A stretch of DNA of 6,563 bases from Betaproteobacteria bacterium (GCA_015655165.1 JAATFN010000403.1:1-6563); one strand, 5' to 3'; shown: positions 1 through 5,146, counted from the stretch's first letter. Made by a program: numbers and translations. The notes: generated by a model not told the origin, from the sequence alone.

Positions 1-66
1 ATTGTAGCAGTCTATCACCACCCCATTATTTTTTAGCTGCCAGAATCGACAAAAATCCAGCCTTTA

Positions 67-81
67 ATGCAAAATTTGCAT
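67..81. promoter_or_regulatory. Perfect 15-bp dyad, candidate LysR- or Lrp-type operator
   Basis: ATGCAAAATTTGCAT is a perfect 7+1+7 inverted repeat. It contains the T-N11-A arrangement typical of LysR-family boxes (T68, A80). Its centre at 74 lies about 48 bp upstream of the start site predicted from the promoter at 87-115, which is where an activator would sit. DadA-type genes are controlled by Lrp/AsnC proteins in several proteobacteria, so that family is an alternative. The dyad itself is seen; the regulator family is inferred, and no regulator gene is in the window. Confidence 0.4.
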
Positions 82-86
82 ATATT

Positions 87-115
87 CGGACATGTAAAAC
101 GATTCTGGGTATAGT
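87..115 (+). promoter_or_regulatory. Sigma70-like promoter of the D-amino-acid dehydrogenase gene
   Basis: The -35 is CGGACA (87-92, 4/6 match), followed by a 17-bp spacer and a -10 TATAGT (110-115, 5/6 match). Transcription would begin near 122, giving a leader of about 80 nt. This argues against the in-frame GTG at 122 as the translation start, because it would coincide with the mRNA 5' end. Confidence 0.45.
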
Positions 116-202
116 TGTACCGTGGCTACACATGACACGTTTTGCAACGGCAGCATCAATACCACATACAACCTATCCCGCCTTATTTATACAGGAAACA
201 AG

Positions 203-1471
203 ATGCATATTTGCGTACTAGGTGCCGGCATTATCGGTGTCACATCAGCATATCGCTTACTCAAAGACGGTCATGATGTGACGTTGATCGATGCTTTGCC
301 ACAAGCAGGAGAAGGTACAAGTCATGGTAATGGTGCCCAGTTGAGTTACTCCTATGTTGCACCTTTAGCCGATCCGTCAATCTGGCACAAATGGCCTTAT
401 TACCTGTTTAGTGCAGCGTCGCCACTGACCTTGCGTGCCAAAGCCGATCCTGCCCAATGGCGCTGGTTAATCAAATTTCTCGGCGCATGCAATGCACCGC
501 GGGTTGAACAGACAACGATCGAATTATTGCGCCTTGCTTTTTTTAGCAGAGACGAGCTGCACAAGTTGTCTAGTGAAACGCCGTTTAATTATGCACACCG
601 CGCAGCAGGCAAACTGGTCATGTTTACAGATTCCGCAAGTTTAGAATCTGCACGCAAACAAGTTGCATTCCAGGCAGCGCATGGCTGTAAACAGACCGTG
701 ATCACCGCACAGCAATGTTTTGATATCGAACCGGCATTAGCAGCATCCAAACGCCAATGGGTGGGCGGTGTATATACACCAAGCGAAGAAGCCGGTGACT
801 GCGCATTATTTTGTCGTGAATTGGTCAAGCACATGCAAACACAAGCAGGGTTTCGTTTCATGCATTCAACACGCATTCACAAGATGCATGTGACAAACGG
901 CACACTGACATCTGTGTCCACGACACAAGGCGAACTACAAGCAGATGCATTTGTACTGGCATTGGGCAGCGAAAGTGCCGACTTTGCAAAACAGGCCGGC
1001 TTTTCTCTGGCACTATATCCATTAAAGGGATACAGCATTACTGTCCCACTGGACAACGCCACAACACAAACTGCCGCACCACAGGTATCGATTACCGATC
1101 TGTCCAGAAAAATCGTCTATGCACGGCTAGACAACCGCTTGCGTGTTGCAGGCCGTGTCGAAATTCTCGGCATGGACAAACGTATTCCACAAAAAGCGAT
1201 CGACGAATTAAAACAAGGTGTCAGTGAATTGTTCCCGCAATGTGCCCATTTTACCGATGATGCACGTCTGTCACCCTGGGCAGGATTTAGGCCTTCAACC
1301 CCTACCGGTGTCCCTGTTATCGGCCCGTCACCCGTACGCAATCTGTATTTGAATGTTGGTCAAGGCAGTCTTGGCTGGACATTGGCATGTGGCAGTGCAT
1401 CGTTACTGGCAGCACACATCAATAAACATACACTGCCAATTGACGGTACACCGTTTCACTATTGTGCGTAA
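203..1471 (+). CDS. D-amino-acid dehydrogenase-like FAD oxidoreductase (DadA family)
   Basis: This is a predicted flavoprotein of the DAO family that oxidatively deaminates an amino acid to a 2-oxoacid. DadA enzymes act at the cytoplasmic face of the inner membrane and pass electrons to the respiratory chain. The protein begins with a Rossmann dinucleotide motif GAGIIG (residues 7-12), and an acidic residue ends the second strand (VTLID). Stretches closely matching E. coli DadA are YPLKGYSITVP, RLDNRLRVAG, the WAGFRPSTPTGVPVIG block and the C-terminal GQGSLGWTLACGS. The length of 422 aa fits the family (E. coli DadA has about 432). I chose ATG 203 because AGGAAA (193-198) precedes it and the Rossmann fold starts at once; extending to GTG 122 adds 27 residues unlike the family. 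The substrate is uncertain: a glycine/sarcosine-type or hydroxy-amino-acid oxidase is possible. The neighbouring aldolase favours a hydroxylated amino acid, by inference only. Confidence 0.87.
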   Translation: MHICVLGAGIIGVTSAYRLLKDGHDVTLIDALPQAGEGTSHGNGAQLSYSYVAPLADPSIWHKWPYYLFSAASPLTLRAKADPAQWRWLIKFLGACNAPRVEQTTIELLRLAFFSRDELHKLSSETPFNYAHRAAGKLVMFTDSASLESARKQVAFQAAHGCKQTVITAQQCFDIEPALAASKRQWVGGVYTPSEEAGDCALFCRELVKHMQTQAGFRFMHSTRIHKMHVTNGTLTSVSTTQGELQADAFVLALGSESADFAKQAGFSLALYPLKGYSITVPLDNATTQTAAPQVSITDLSRKIVYARLDNRLRVAGRVEILGMDKRIPQKAIDELKQGVSELFPQCAHFTDDARLSPWAGFRPSTPTGVPVIGPSPVRNLYLNVGQGSLGWTLACGSASLLAAHINKHTLPIDGTPFHYCA

Positions 1472-1480
1472 CAGGATTAG

Positions 1481-1514
1481 GATGACCTCACATTAAAAAA
1501 ACAAACAGGTCATC
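1481..1514. repeat. 8-bp perfect inverted repeat after dadA-like gene
   Basis: GATGACCT (1481-1488) and AGGTCATC (1507-1514) are exact inverted copies around an 18-nt A-rich spacer. The repeat starts 10 nt after the stop codon. No U-run follows the second arm, so it is not a classical intrinsic terminator. It could be an mRNA 3' hairpin or a two-site operator. A repeat of this size can occur by chance in a few kilobases. Confidence 0.3.
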
Positions 1515-1558
1515 ACAATTATTTCATCCCACAATACACATTCAAAACGCATTTCTAT

Positions 1559-1588
1559 TTGACATATGACAGGTGTCTCACTTATCGT
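1559..1588 (+). promoter_or_regulatory. Promoter of the HpaI-family aldolase gene
   Basis: A consensus -35 TTGACA (1559-1564), an 18-bp spacer and a -10 TATCGT (1583-1588, 4/6) predict a start near 1595 and a leader of about 40 nt. A short dyad GACA-GG-TGTC (1568-1577) lies in the spacer and could be an operator. The in-frame GTG 1573 falls inside this promoter, which supports the later ATG at 1636 as the translation start. Confidence 0.45.
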
Positions 1589-1599
1589 CAATGATTCAT

Positions 1600-1616
1600 C
1601 ACATTGGAAAAATGTG
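1600..1616 (+). other. Small leader hairpin just upstream of the aldolase RBS
   Basis: CACATT (1600-1605) pairs perfectly with AATGTG (1611-1616) across a 5-nt GGAAA loop. It sits in the predicted leader, 8 nt before the AAGGAG at 1625-1630, and leaves that RBS exposed. It may stabilise the 5' end or be an operator; six A/T-rich pairs are weak evidence. Confidence 0.25.
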
Positions 1617-1635
1617 CAGACAACAAGGAGACACC

Positions 1636-2394
1636 ATGCGGGAAAACACCTTGCGGACATTGTTCGCAAACAAAACACTGGCCATTAATGCCTGGTCATC
1701 TATCGGCAGCGCTGTATTGGCAGAATATATGGCTGATTGTGGCTATGATGCAGTAACAGTCGACTTGCAGCACGGTCTGTTTTCGATTGATGCCGCTGTT
1801 ACGATGATCCAGGCGATCTCTGCGACTAATGCAATACCAATCGCACGTTGCTCGGAAAACAGTATTGGTGAAATCAACAAACTACTGGATGCCGGTGCCT
1901 ACGGCATTATCTGCCCGCTCATCAACAACAAAGAAGATGCCGAGAAATTTGTACGGTCATGCCGCTATGCACCCCGCGGCGGTCGCAGTTATGGTCCTGC
2001 ACGCGCAACGGTCTATGCCGGAAAGGATTATTTTGACAATGCCAACACAACAGTATTAACACTGGCAATGATCGAAACAGTCCAAGGACTTGCCGCAGTC
2101 GAAGATATTCTTGGTATTTCAGACTTGGACGGGATCTATATCGGTCCGGCAGATCTGGCCATCGATATGGGATTCGCACCAGATGCATGGAAAGAAAAAA
2201 TAGTCGATGAAGCAATTCGTACAGTGATTGCCGCAGCACGCAAACATCACAAATATATCGGCATCTTTACAGGCACTACAGAAATGGCCCAACGCATGCA
2301 AAGCTATGGTGTTGATATGGTCAGTCCAGGTACCGACTTGCAACTGATCAGAACAGAAGCCGAAAACCGCTTGCGCATTCTTCGAAATAAATAA
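1636..2394 (+). CDS. HpcH/HpaI-family aldolase (4-hydroxy-2-oxoacid aldolase-like)
   Basis: This is a predicted cytoplasmic class II (metal-dependent) pyruvate aldolase of the HpcH/HpaI family, which reversibly cleaves 4-hydroxy-2-oxoacids to pyruvate and an aldehyde. Family landmarks appear in order: GYDAVTVDLQHG with the expected catalytic His46, Arg71 in the pyruvate-binding strand (IPIARC), the AGAYGIICP strand (86-94), metal ligand Glu147 in MIETVQG, and metal ligand Asp173 in IGPADLA. The length of 252 aa is normal. ATG 1636 is chosen because AAGGAG (1625-1630) sits 5 nt upstream; the longer GTG start at 1573 lies inside the promoter. The exact substrate cannot be read from sequence: heptanedioate, rhamnonate and hydroxyglutarate aldolases all share this fold. 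It lies 164 bp after the DadA-like gene on the same strand, so it may process that enzyme's oxoacid product. Confidence 0.88.
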   Translation: MRENTLRTLFANKTLAINAWSSIGSAVLAEYMADCGYDAVTVDLQHGLFSIDAAVTMIQAISATNAIPIARCSENSIGEINKLLDAGAYGIICPLINNKEDAEKFVRSCRYAPRGGRSYGPARATVYAGKDYFDNANTTVLTLAMIETVQGLAAVEDILGISDLDGIYIGPADLAIDMGFAPDAWKEKIVDEAIRTVIAAARKHHKYIGIFTGTTEMAQRMQSYGVDMVSPGTDLQLIRTEAENRLRILRNK

Positions 2395-2445
2395 GATTTC
2401 CTAAGTACGAATTATCTGTTTTTTGTTCCCAAGCATATTTATTTT

Positions 2446-2463
2446 TAAGATTAATCTTATATT
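2446..2463 (+). promoter_or_regulatory. Candidate promoter and 14-bp palindromic operator for the lipoprotein gene
   Basis: TAAGATTAATCTTA (2446-2459) is a perfect 14-bp palindrome. It overlaps a near-consensus -10 TATATT (2458-2463, 5/6), but I see no good -35 at the right distance, so an activator or an A/T-rich upstream element may be needed. A start near 2470 is predicted. A protein bound to the palindrome would block the -10, so repression is plausible. The palindrome is certain; its role is inferred. Confidence 0.3.
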
Positions 2464-2471
2464 ATTAATCG

Positions 2472-2568
2472 GATGTACCCCACATAATCTCCTCCTGTTC
2501 GTTCATCATGGATTGCAGAACACACGCTGCCATCGATGATATTGAAGATTTGGGGAAAGGGGTACATC
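2472..2568 (+). promoter_or_regulatory. Structured 5' leader that masks the lipoprotein RBS
   Basis: GATGTACCCC (2472-2481) is the exact reverse complement of GGGGTACATC (2559-2568). The second copy is the Shine-Dalgarno segment that ends right before ATG 2569. Shorter nested pairs continue inward: 2486-2489 with 2547-2550, 2502-2504 with 2544-2546, 2505-2509 with 2536-2540, and 2515-2518 with 2527-2530. The leader also carries CCTCCT (2491-2496), which resembles the 16S anti-Shine-Dalgarno sequence. If transcription starts near 2470, the mRNA 5' end would close over the RBS. This suggests translational control. It matches no riboswitch class I recognise, and a 10-bp pair can arise by chance. 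Confidence 0.35.
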
Positions 2569-2760
2569 ATGCCACTACTGAAATTGTTACATACAAAAGC
2601 ACGCTTGGCCGTCTGTCTGGTAACACTGATATTGCCACTGGCAGGTTGTTATGATCATGTCCATGCAGCATTACCCACACAAAAGGCTTGCGTAGCAGAA
2701 CGCGACATCGCCTTGCAAAGCCATTTTATGATCTGGCATATGTGTATGGATGAAAAATAA
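2569..2760 (+). CDS. Small predicted lipoprotein with a His/Met/Cys-rich tail
   Basis: This 63-residue protein is of no family I recognise. Residues 1-12 hold the positive n-region (Lys5, Lys10, Arg12). Residues 13-24 form a hydrophobic stretch that ends in a canonical lipobox LAGC, with Cys27 as the lipidation site. Signal peptidase II cleavage would leave a 37-residue lipoprotein; Tyr28-Asp29 follow the Cys, and Asp is at +3 rather than the classic +2 inner-membrane retention position. The mature part has two more cysteines (41, 59) and a tail, HFMIWHMCMDEK, dense in His, Met and Cys, which could bind a soft metal such as copper. ATG 2569 is chosen because AAAGGGG (2556-2562) precedes it, while the in-frame ATG 2536 has no RBS and would spoil the signal peptide. 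It appears monocistronic. Its small size leaves some doubt that it is expressed. Confidence 0.6.
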   Translation: MPLLKLLHTKARLAVCLVTLILPLAGCYDHVHAALPTQKACVAERDIALQSHFMIWHMCMDEK

Positions 2761-2810
2761 ACACATACGAGCGCAACTATCACCAACCGGCAATAAGCAA
2801 CTGTTGCCAA

Positions 2811-2866
2811 CAAGACATTGGGCAATGCCAGTTGTACTGGTGCAATGTGTCAACCCATCTTGTTTT
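2811..2866 (+). terminator. Possible intrinsic terminator of the lipoprotein gene
   Basis: CAAGA (2811-2815) and TGGG (2819-2822) can pair with CCCA-TCTTG (2854-2862), and TTTT follows at once. An inner hairpin CCAGT/ACTGG (2828-2832, 2836-2840) lies inside. A competing fold pairs ACATTG (2815-2820) with CAATGT (2843-2848). The stem is interrupted and the U-run short, so termination is uncertain. Confidence 0.25.
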
Positions 2867-2928
2867 AAGAATAGGTAACAACAACGATATATCACTGATA
2901 TCGCTACAAATCAGATGAGAATATTACA

Positions 2929-2981
2929 TCGTGCCTTACACGACCGGCAATATACGGTATAGTCACAACTCGTGTATCGTG
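2929..2981. repeat. Cluster of four TCGTG/CACGA motifs around the permease promoter
   Basis: TCGTG occurs at 2929-2933, 2970-2974 and 2977-2981, and its complement CACGA at 2939-2943. The 8-mer ATCGTGCC is repeated directly at 2928-2935 and 2976-2983. The copies flank the predicted -35 and start site, as expected for cooperative regulator binding. The clustering is seen; the function is inferred. Confidence 0.3.
2935..2963 (+). promoter_or_regulatory. Promoter-like site for the LctP-family permease gene
   Basis: CTTACA (2935-2940, 4/6), a 17-bp spacer and TATAGT (2958-2963, 5/6) predict a start near 2970 and a leader of about 110 nt. The -10, in the context GTATAGT, matches that of the promoter at 87-115, which hints at similar sigma-factor use. 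Confidence 0.4.
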
Positions 2982-3038
2982 CCCAAACAACAATAATGGA
3001 ATCCACTAGGCGTCCTACCCGCTCCCCCAATTCGGTCA

Positions 3039-3074
3039 TCCGTTTGCATTTCCCTTACTTCAGGGGCTAACGGA
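3039..3074 (+). promoter_or_regulatory. Hairpin that encloses the permease RBS
   Basis: TCCGTT (3039-3044) pairs with AACGGA (3069-3074). After one T-T mismatch, GC (3046-3047) pairs with GC (3066-3067). Beyond a 4-nt bulge, CCCT (3052-3055) pairs with AGGG (3062-3065) across a 6-nt loop. Both purine-rich RBS candidates, GGGG (3063-3066) and CGGAA (3071-3075), lie in the 3' arm, so the fold would restrict translation from ATG 3082. No known riboswitch class is recognised. Confidence 0.35.
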
Positions 3075-3081
3075 ATCTGCC

Positions 3082-4536
3082 ATGTATTACATTATCTGGG
3101 TCCTTCCTGCAATCGCAGTGCTCGCGTTGATTATTATCAAGCGCACCTCTGTGACTGTCGCAGCATCCATCGGCACTATCATTGCTTTACTCGTCAGTGT
3201 GGTGTTTCCGCCTTCCGAGTTTCCCTTAAGAGAAAGCCTCATTGCGGTTATGCGCGGTGCCTGGATTGGCTGGATCGTCATGCCCTATATTCTGGGTGGC
3301 CTGCTGTTCTGGCAAATCGCTTCGAACAGAACAACGACACAAAGCGCAGCACCACCGTTAAATCCACTGCAACAAAGGCGGCTCCTGTTCTCCGCATGTT
3401 TCATTATCGGTCCTTTTGCAGAAGCGGCGACAGGATTTGGCATCGGCATGTTGGCCACACTGGCAATGATTCGTGTATTTCAGTTAAAACCTGCTTACAT
3501 CATTGTCTTTGCGTTAATGAGTCAGACCATAGCCCCCTGGGGTGGCTTGGGCAGTGGTACGATTGTCGCTGCAGCAATGGCTGGCGTCTCGCCGACTACA
3601 TTGGCTGTTGCTTGTAGCGGTTTGGTTGCCGCAGTGCTTGCAGCATGGTTGCCGCTGTTCTGGCGACTGGCAAAACAAAGTGGCATCGAGGCAGATAAAC
3701 CGGAATTGCGTAACGAAGCCTTATGGATGACGTCAGCACTGCTATTGTTAACATTGCTCACCTATTTGCTTGGACCGGAAACAGCCTGTCTGGCTACCTA
3801 TGGCTTATTGATTGTCGTGCGCTTTTTCTGGTATGACAAACCGGACCAGGCACAAATCAAAGAAGCGATTTTACGTGTATTACCCTATGTCGCATTGATT
3901 ACCATTCTAGTCGTCATCCGCATTATTCCACCAATCAACAAAGCTTTCGGGCAGGCATCAATGGCACCATTTGAAGGCCTACCGGCCTGGACGCCATTGT
4001 CGCACGCCGGTACATGGCTATTTCTTGTCGCATTAAGTGTCGCACTGTTGCAAAACAGGATTGGACATATCGGGGAGGAAATCAAAAAAAGCTGGTTTGC
4101 CGGGCAAGGCGCTGTCTATGCAACTTTTCTCTTTGCAATGATGGCTGAAATCTTAAGTCAGTCAGGCATTTCGTCGTCACTTGCCAACGGCATGCGCGAT
4201 GTATTCCAGCATTATGTGATTCTGTTCACGCCGATTCTCGCCGGATCGTTTAGCATGCTGTCAAATAGCGGCAATGCGTCGAATGGCTTATTTATGAGTT
4301 CACAGGTCATTCTTGCCCAACAAGGCGGCTTCTCTGTCATGGCTGTCATTGCCTTACAACATAGCTCTGCAGCATGCATGAGCCTGTTTTCACCGACGCG
4401 TATCTTTATGGCAGCCAGTATGGGAGGCGTACCAGGTTACGAACGCGAAGCCTATAAGATGGTTGTGCCGTTTATTTTAAGAGGCTTTGCAGTCTTGATT
4501 GCAATCGCCGGAATCATCATTTTTTTTAGTGATTGA
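3082..4536 (+). CDS. L-lactate permease family (LctP) transporter
   Basis: This is a predicted inner-membrane secondary transporter of the lactate permease family (TC 2.A.14). E. coli LldP and GlcA in that family carry L-lactate, D-lactate or glycolate with protons. The protein is 484 aa, shorter than LldP (about 551), with roughly a dozen or more hydrophobic segments from residue 1 to the end. Family landmarks are the EAATGFGIG motif (114-122; LldP has an equivalent acidic Gly-rich GFG motif), SNSGNASNGLF around residue 395 (matching the GSNTNTNALF-type signature), and a late SPTRIFMAASMGGV block that resembles the SPQSIAVA region. ATG 3082 is chosen because it begins the first hydrophobic segment; its RBS is weak (CGGAA 3071-3075, spacing 6) and lies in a hairpin. 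The substrate may be a 2-hydroxy- or other short monocarboxylate, but the divergent signature prevents a firm call. It has its own predicted promoter. Confidence 0.85.
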   Translation: MYYIIWVLPAIAVLALIIIKRTSVTVAASIGTIIALLVSVVFPPSEFPLRESLIAVMRGAWIGWIVMPYILGGLLFWQIASNRTTTQSAAPPLNPLQQRRLLFSACFIIGPFAEAATGFGIGMLATLAMIRVFQLKPAYIIVFALMSQTIAPWGGLGSGTIVAAAMAGVSPTTLAVACSGLVAAVLAAWLPLFWRLAKQSGIEADKPELRNEALWMTSALLLLTLLTYLLGPETACLATYGLLIVVRFFWYDKPDQAQIKEAILRVLPYVALITILVVIRIIPPINKAFGQASMAPFEGLPAWTPLSHAGTWLFLVALSVALLQNRIGHIGEEIKKSWFAGQGAVYATFLFAMMAEILSQSGISSSLANGMRDVFQHYVILFTPILAGSFSMLSNSGNASNGLFMSSQVILAQQGGFSVMAVIALQHSSAACMSLFSPTRIFMAASMGGVPGYEREAYKMVVPFILRGFAVLIAIAGIIIFFSD

Positions 4537-4544
4537 CCTGGCAC

Positions 4545-4564
4545 CAGTGTTATTGCACACACTG
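4545..4564 (+). repeat. 6-bp hairpin just after the permease stop
   Basis: CAGTGT (4545-4550) pairs with ACACTG (4559-4564) across an 8-nt loop, starting 9 nt after the stop codon. No U-run follows, so it is not a standard terminator. It could still protect the mRNA 3' end. Confidence 0.25.
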
Positions 4565-4565
4565 A

Positions 4566-4788
4566 CTAAACCCCATATTGATCGAGATGATGGTCTGCAA
4601 TACCCGCACGGATAATTGCCGGCACATTCAATCATCACACACATTGTGCCTTCGTTTTTGCCATATCGGCTGTAATTTGGCCGGCATAGTTCACCATAGG
4701 AAAATCCAGGCATGATAGCTGCATTATTGGCTCCCCGTCTGGCAAACCACTAGGTATCTATAAGCGCTAGGCAGTGTTCCAATAAAAA
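4566..4788 (-). pseudogene. Possible decayed gene of unknown family
   Basis: Protein-like text on the minus strand is split between two frames. One frame reads down from about 4788: FLLEHCLALIDT, a TAG stop at 4750-4752, then FARRGANNAAIMPGFSYGE. Near 4691 the sense continues in another frame as NYAGQITADMAKTKAQC, is broken by two TGA codons (4632-4637), then reads VPAIIRAGIADHHLDQYGV and stops with TAG at 4566-4568. Codon choice in these stretches (GCC GGC, GCA, GAT, ATT) resembles the intact genes here. I do not recognise the family. An open minus-strand frame (4477-4713) covers part of this, but its sequence after the shift looks less protein-like. No promoter or RBS is seen for it. Chance resemblance is a real alternative. 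Confidence 0.35.
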
Positions 4789-4822
4789 TTAATTCTGCTC
4801 ACATCCATTACAACCATCTCGC

Positions 4823-4853
4823 TTGACCTTACCATAATAGGAAGGTATAGGCT
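4823..4853 (+). promoter_or_regulatory. CueR/MerR-type copper-responsive promoter-operator
   Basis: The -35 TTGACC (4823-4828) and the -10 TAGGCT (4848-4853) are separated by 19 bp, the over-long spacing typical of MerR-family promoters. A dyad lies between and over them: ACCTTAC (4826-4832), 7 nt, GGAAGGT (4840-4846). It contains exactly the ACCTT-N11-AAGGT layout of the E. coli copA CueR site, with one mismatch between the arms. Transcription would start near 4860, about 20 nt before the gene. This fits Cu(I)-induced activation by a CueR-like protein encoded elsewhere. Confidence 0.8.
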
Positions 4854-4878
4854 CAATACTGGACTAATCAAGGAGTCG

Positions 4879-5079
4879 ATGATGTTAACTGTCATGATTG
4901 AAAACATGCAATGCGCAGGATGTGCTGCCGGCGTAAAAAAAGCGGTCAACGGTGTGGATACCAATGCCGCTATCACAATCGATCTCGCTACCAAGCGGGT
5001 CGATATCGCCAGCCTGACCGACAACCACAAAATAATCGATGCGATCAAATCGGCAGGTTACGCTGCTGTTGTCGTCTAA
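4879..5079 (+). CDS. copZ: CopZ-like copper chaperone (heavy-metal-associated domain)
   Basis: This is a small cytoplasmic copper-binding protein made of one HMA (ferredoxin-like) domain. It would bind Cu(I) and deliver it to an exporting P-type ATPase or buffer it. The metal motif is MQCAGC, with Cys12 and Cys15 as the thiolate ligands. The following AAGVKKAV helix, the central TIDLATKRVDI strand and the closing IIDAIKSAGYAAVVV helix-strand complete the domain. The 66-aa length is typical. AAGGAG (4870-4875) serves two adjacent ATGs: 4879 (spacing 3) and 4882 (spacing 6). The second has the better spacing, so the true protein may be one residue shorter. It has its own CueR-type promoter and its own terminator, and is monocistronic. 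No copper ATPase or regulator is adjacent. Confidence 0.92.
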   Translation: MMLTVMIENMQCAGCAAGVKKAVNGVDTNAAITIDLATKRVDIASLTDNHKIIDAIKSAGYAAVVV

Positions 5080-5081
5080 CG

Positions 5082-5130
5082 GCATACCCCCCGTTCTTGT
5101 GACGGTGGGTATGCAATGGTTTTTGTTTTG
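5082..5130 (+). terminator. Strong intrinsic terminator of the copper chaperone gene
   Basis: GCATACCC (5082-5089) pairs with GGGTATGC (5107-5114), and CCGT (5091-5094) with ACGG (5102-5105). There is a single C-T mismatch and a 7-nt loop. The U-rich tract TTTTTGTTTT follows from 5120. The stem begins 3 nt after the stop codon. Read from the other strand there is no U-run, so it acts on the + strand transcript only. Confidence 0.88.
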
Positions 5131-5146
5131 GTAGAGCACATGCAGG

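Larger units (their letters stand above)
2761..3081 (+). other. Gene-free 321-bp gap upstream of the permease
   Basis: I see no convincing coding sequence on either strand. The gap holds the possible terminator at 2811-2866, a 6+7+6 inverted repeat CGATAT-N7-ATATCG (2885-2903), a promoter-like site (2935-2963) surrounded by TCGTG/CACGA motifs, and an RBS-masking hairpin (3039-3074). It appears to be regulatory DNA for the permease. Confidence 0.5.
4537..4878. other. Gap between permease and copper chaperone genes
   Basis: No intact gene is supported in these 342 bp. The left part contains the post-permease hairpin (4545-4564) and the suspected gene remnant (4566-4788, minus). The right end is the copper-responsive promoter (4823-4853) and the RBS AAGGAG (4870-4875). 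Confidence 0.5.

Noticed and set aside
122..202. In-frame N-terminal extension of the flavoenzyme from GTG 122
   Set aside because: It adds 27 residues unlike the family, has no RBS, and coincides with the predicted transcription start. ATG 203 has a good RBS and begins the Rossmann fold.
3..222. Open + frame at the left edge that could be the tail of an upstream gene
   Set aside because: Its translation looks unlike protein-coding text and it runs through the dyad, promoter and start of the flavoenzyme gene.
1573..1635. Longer aldolase start at GTG 1573
   Set aside because: It lies inside the TTGACA/TATCGT promoter and lacks an RBS; AAGGAG serves ATG 1636.
2395..2430. Possible terminator after the aldolase (weak GAAAT/ATTTC pair near 2384-2400 and six T at 2419-2424)
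   Set aside because: The stem is only 5 A/T-rich pairs and lies about 20 nt from the T-run, so it cannot be supported.
2465..2496. Minus-strand ATG with an excellent AGGAGG Shine-Dalgarno, encoding a 6-residue peptide (MWGTSD)
   Set aside because: The peptide is too short to defend and no gene follows it. The same bases are better explained as the CCTCCT part of the + strand leader.
2671..2895. 74-codon minus-strand frame opposite the lipoprotein
   Set aside because: Composition is shadow-like (Cys-rich, no domain, no RBS), and it overlaps a + strand gene with a clear lipobox.
4767..5048. 93-codon minus-strand frame opposite the copper chaperone
   Set aside because: It is the antisense shadow of a confidently identified HMA protein and crosses its promoter.
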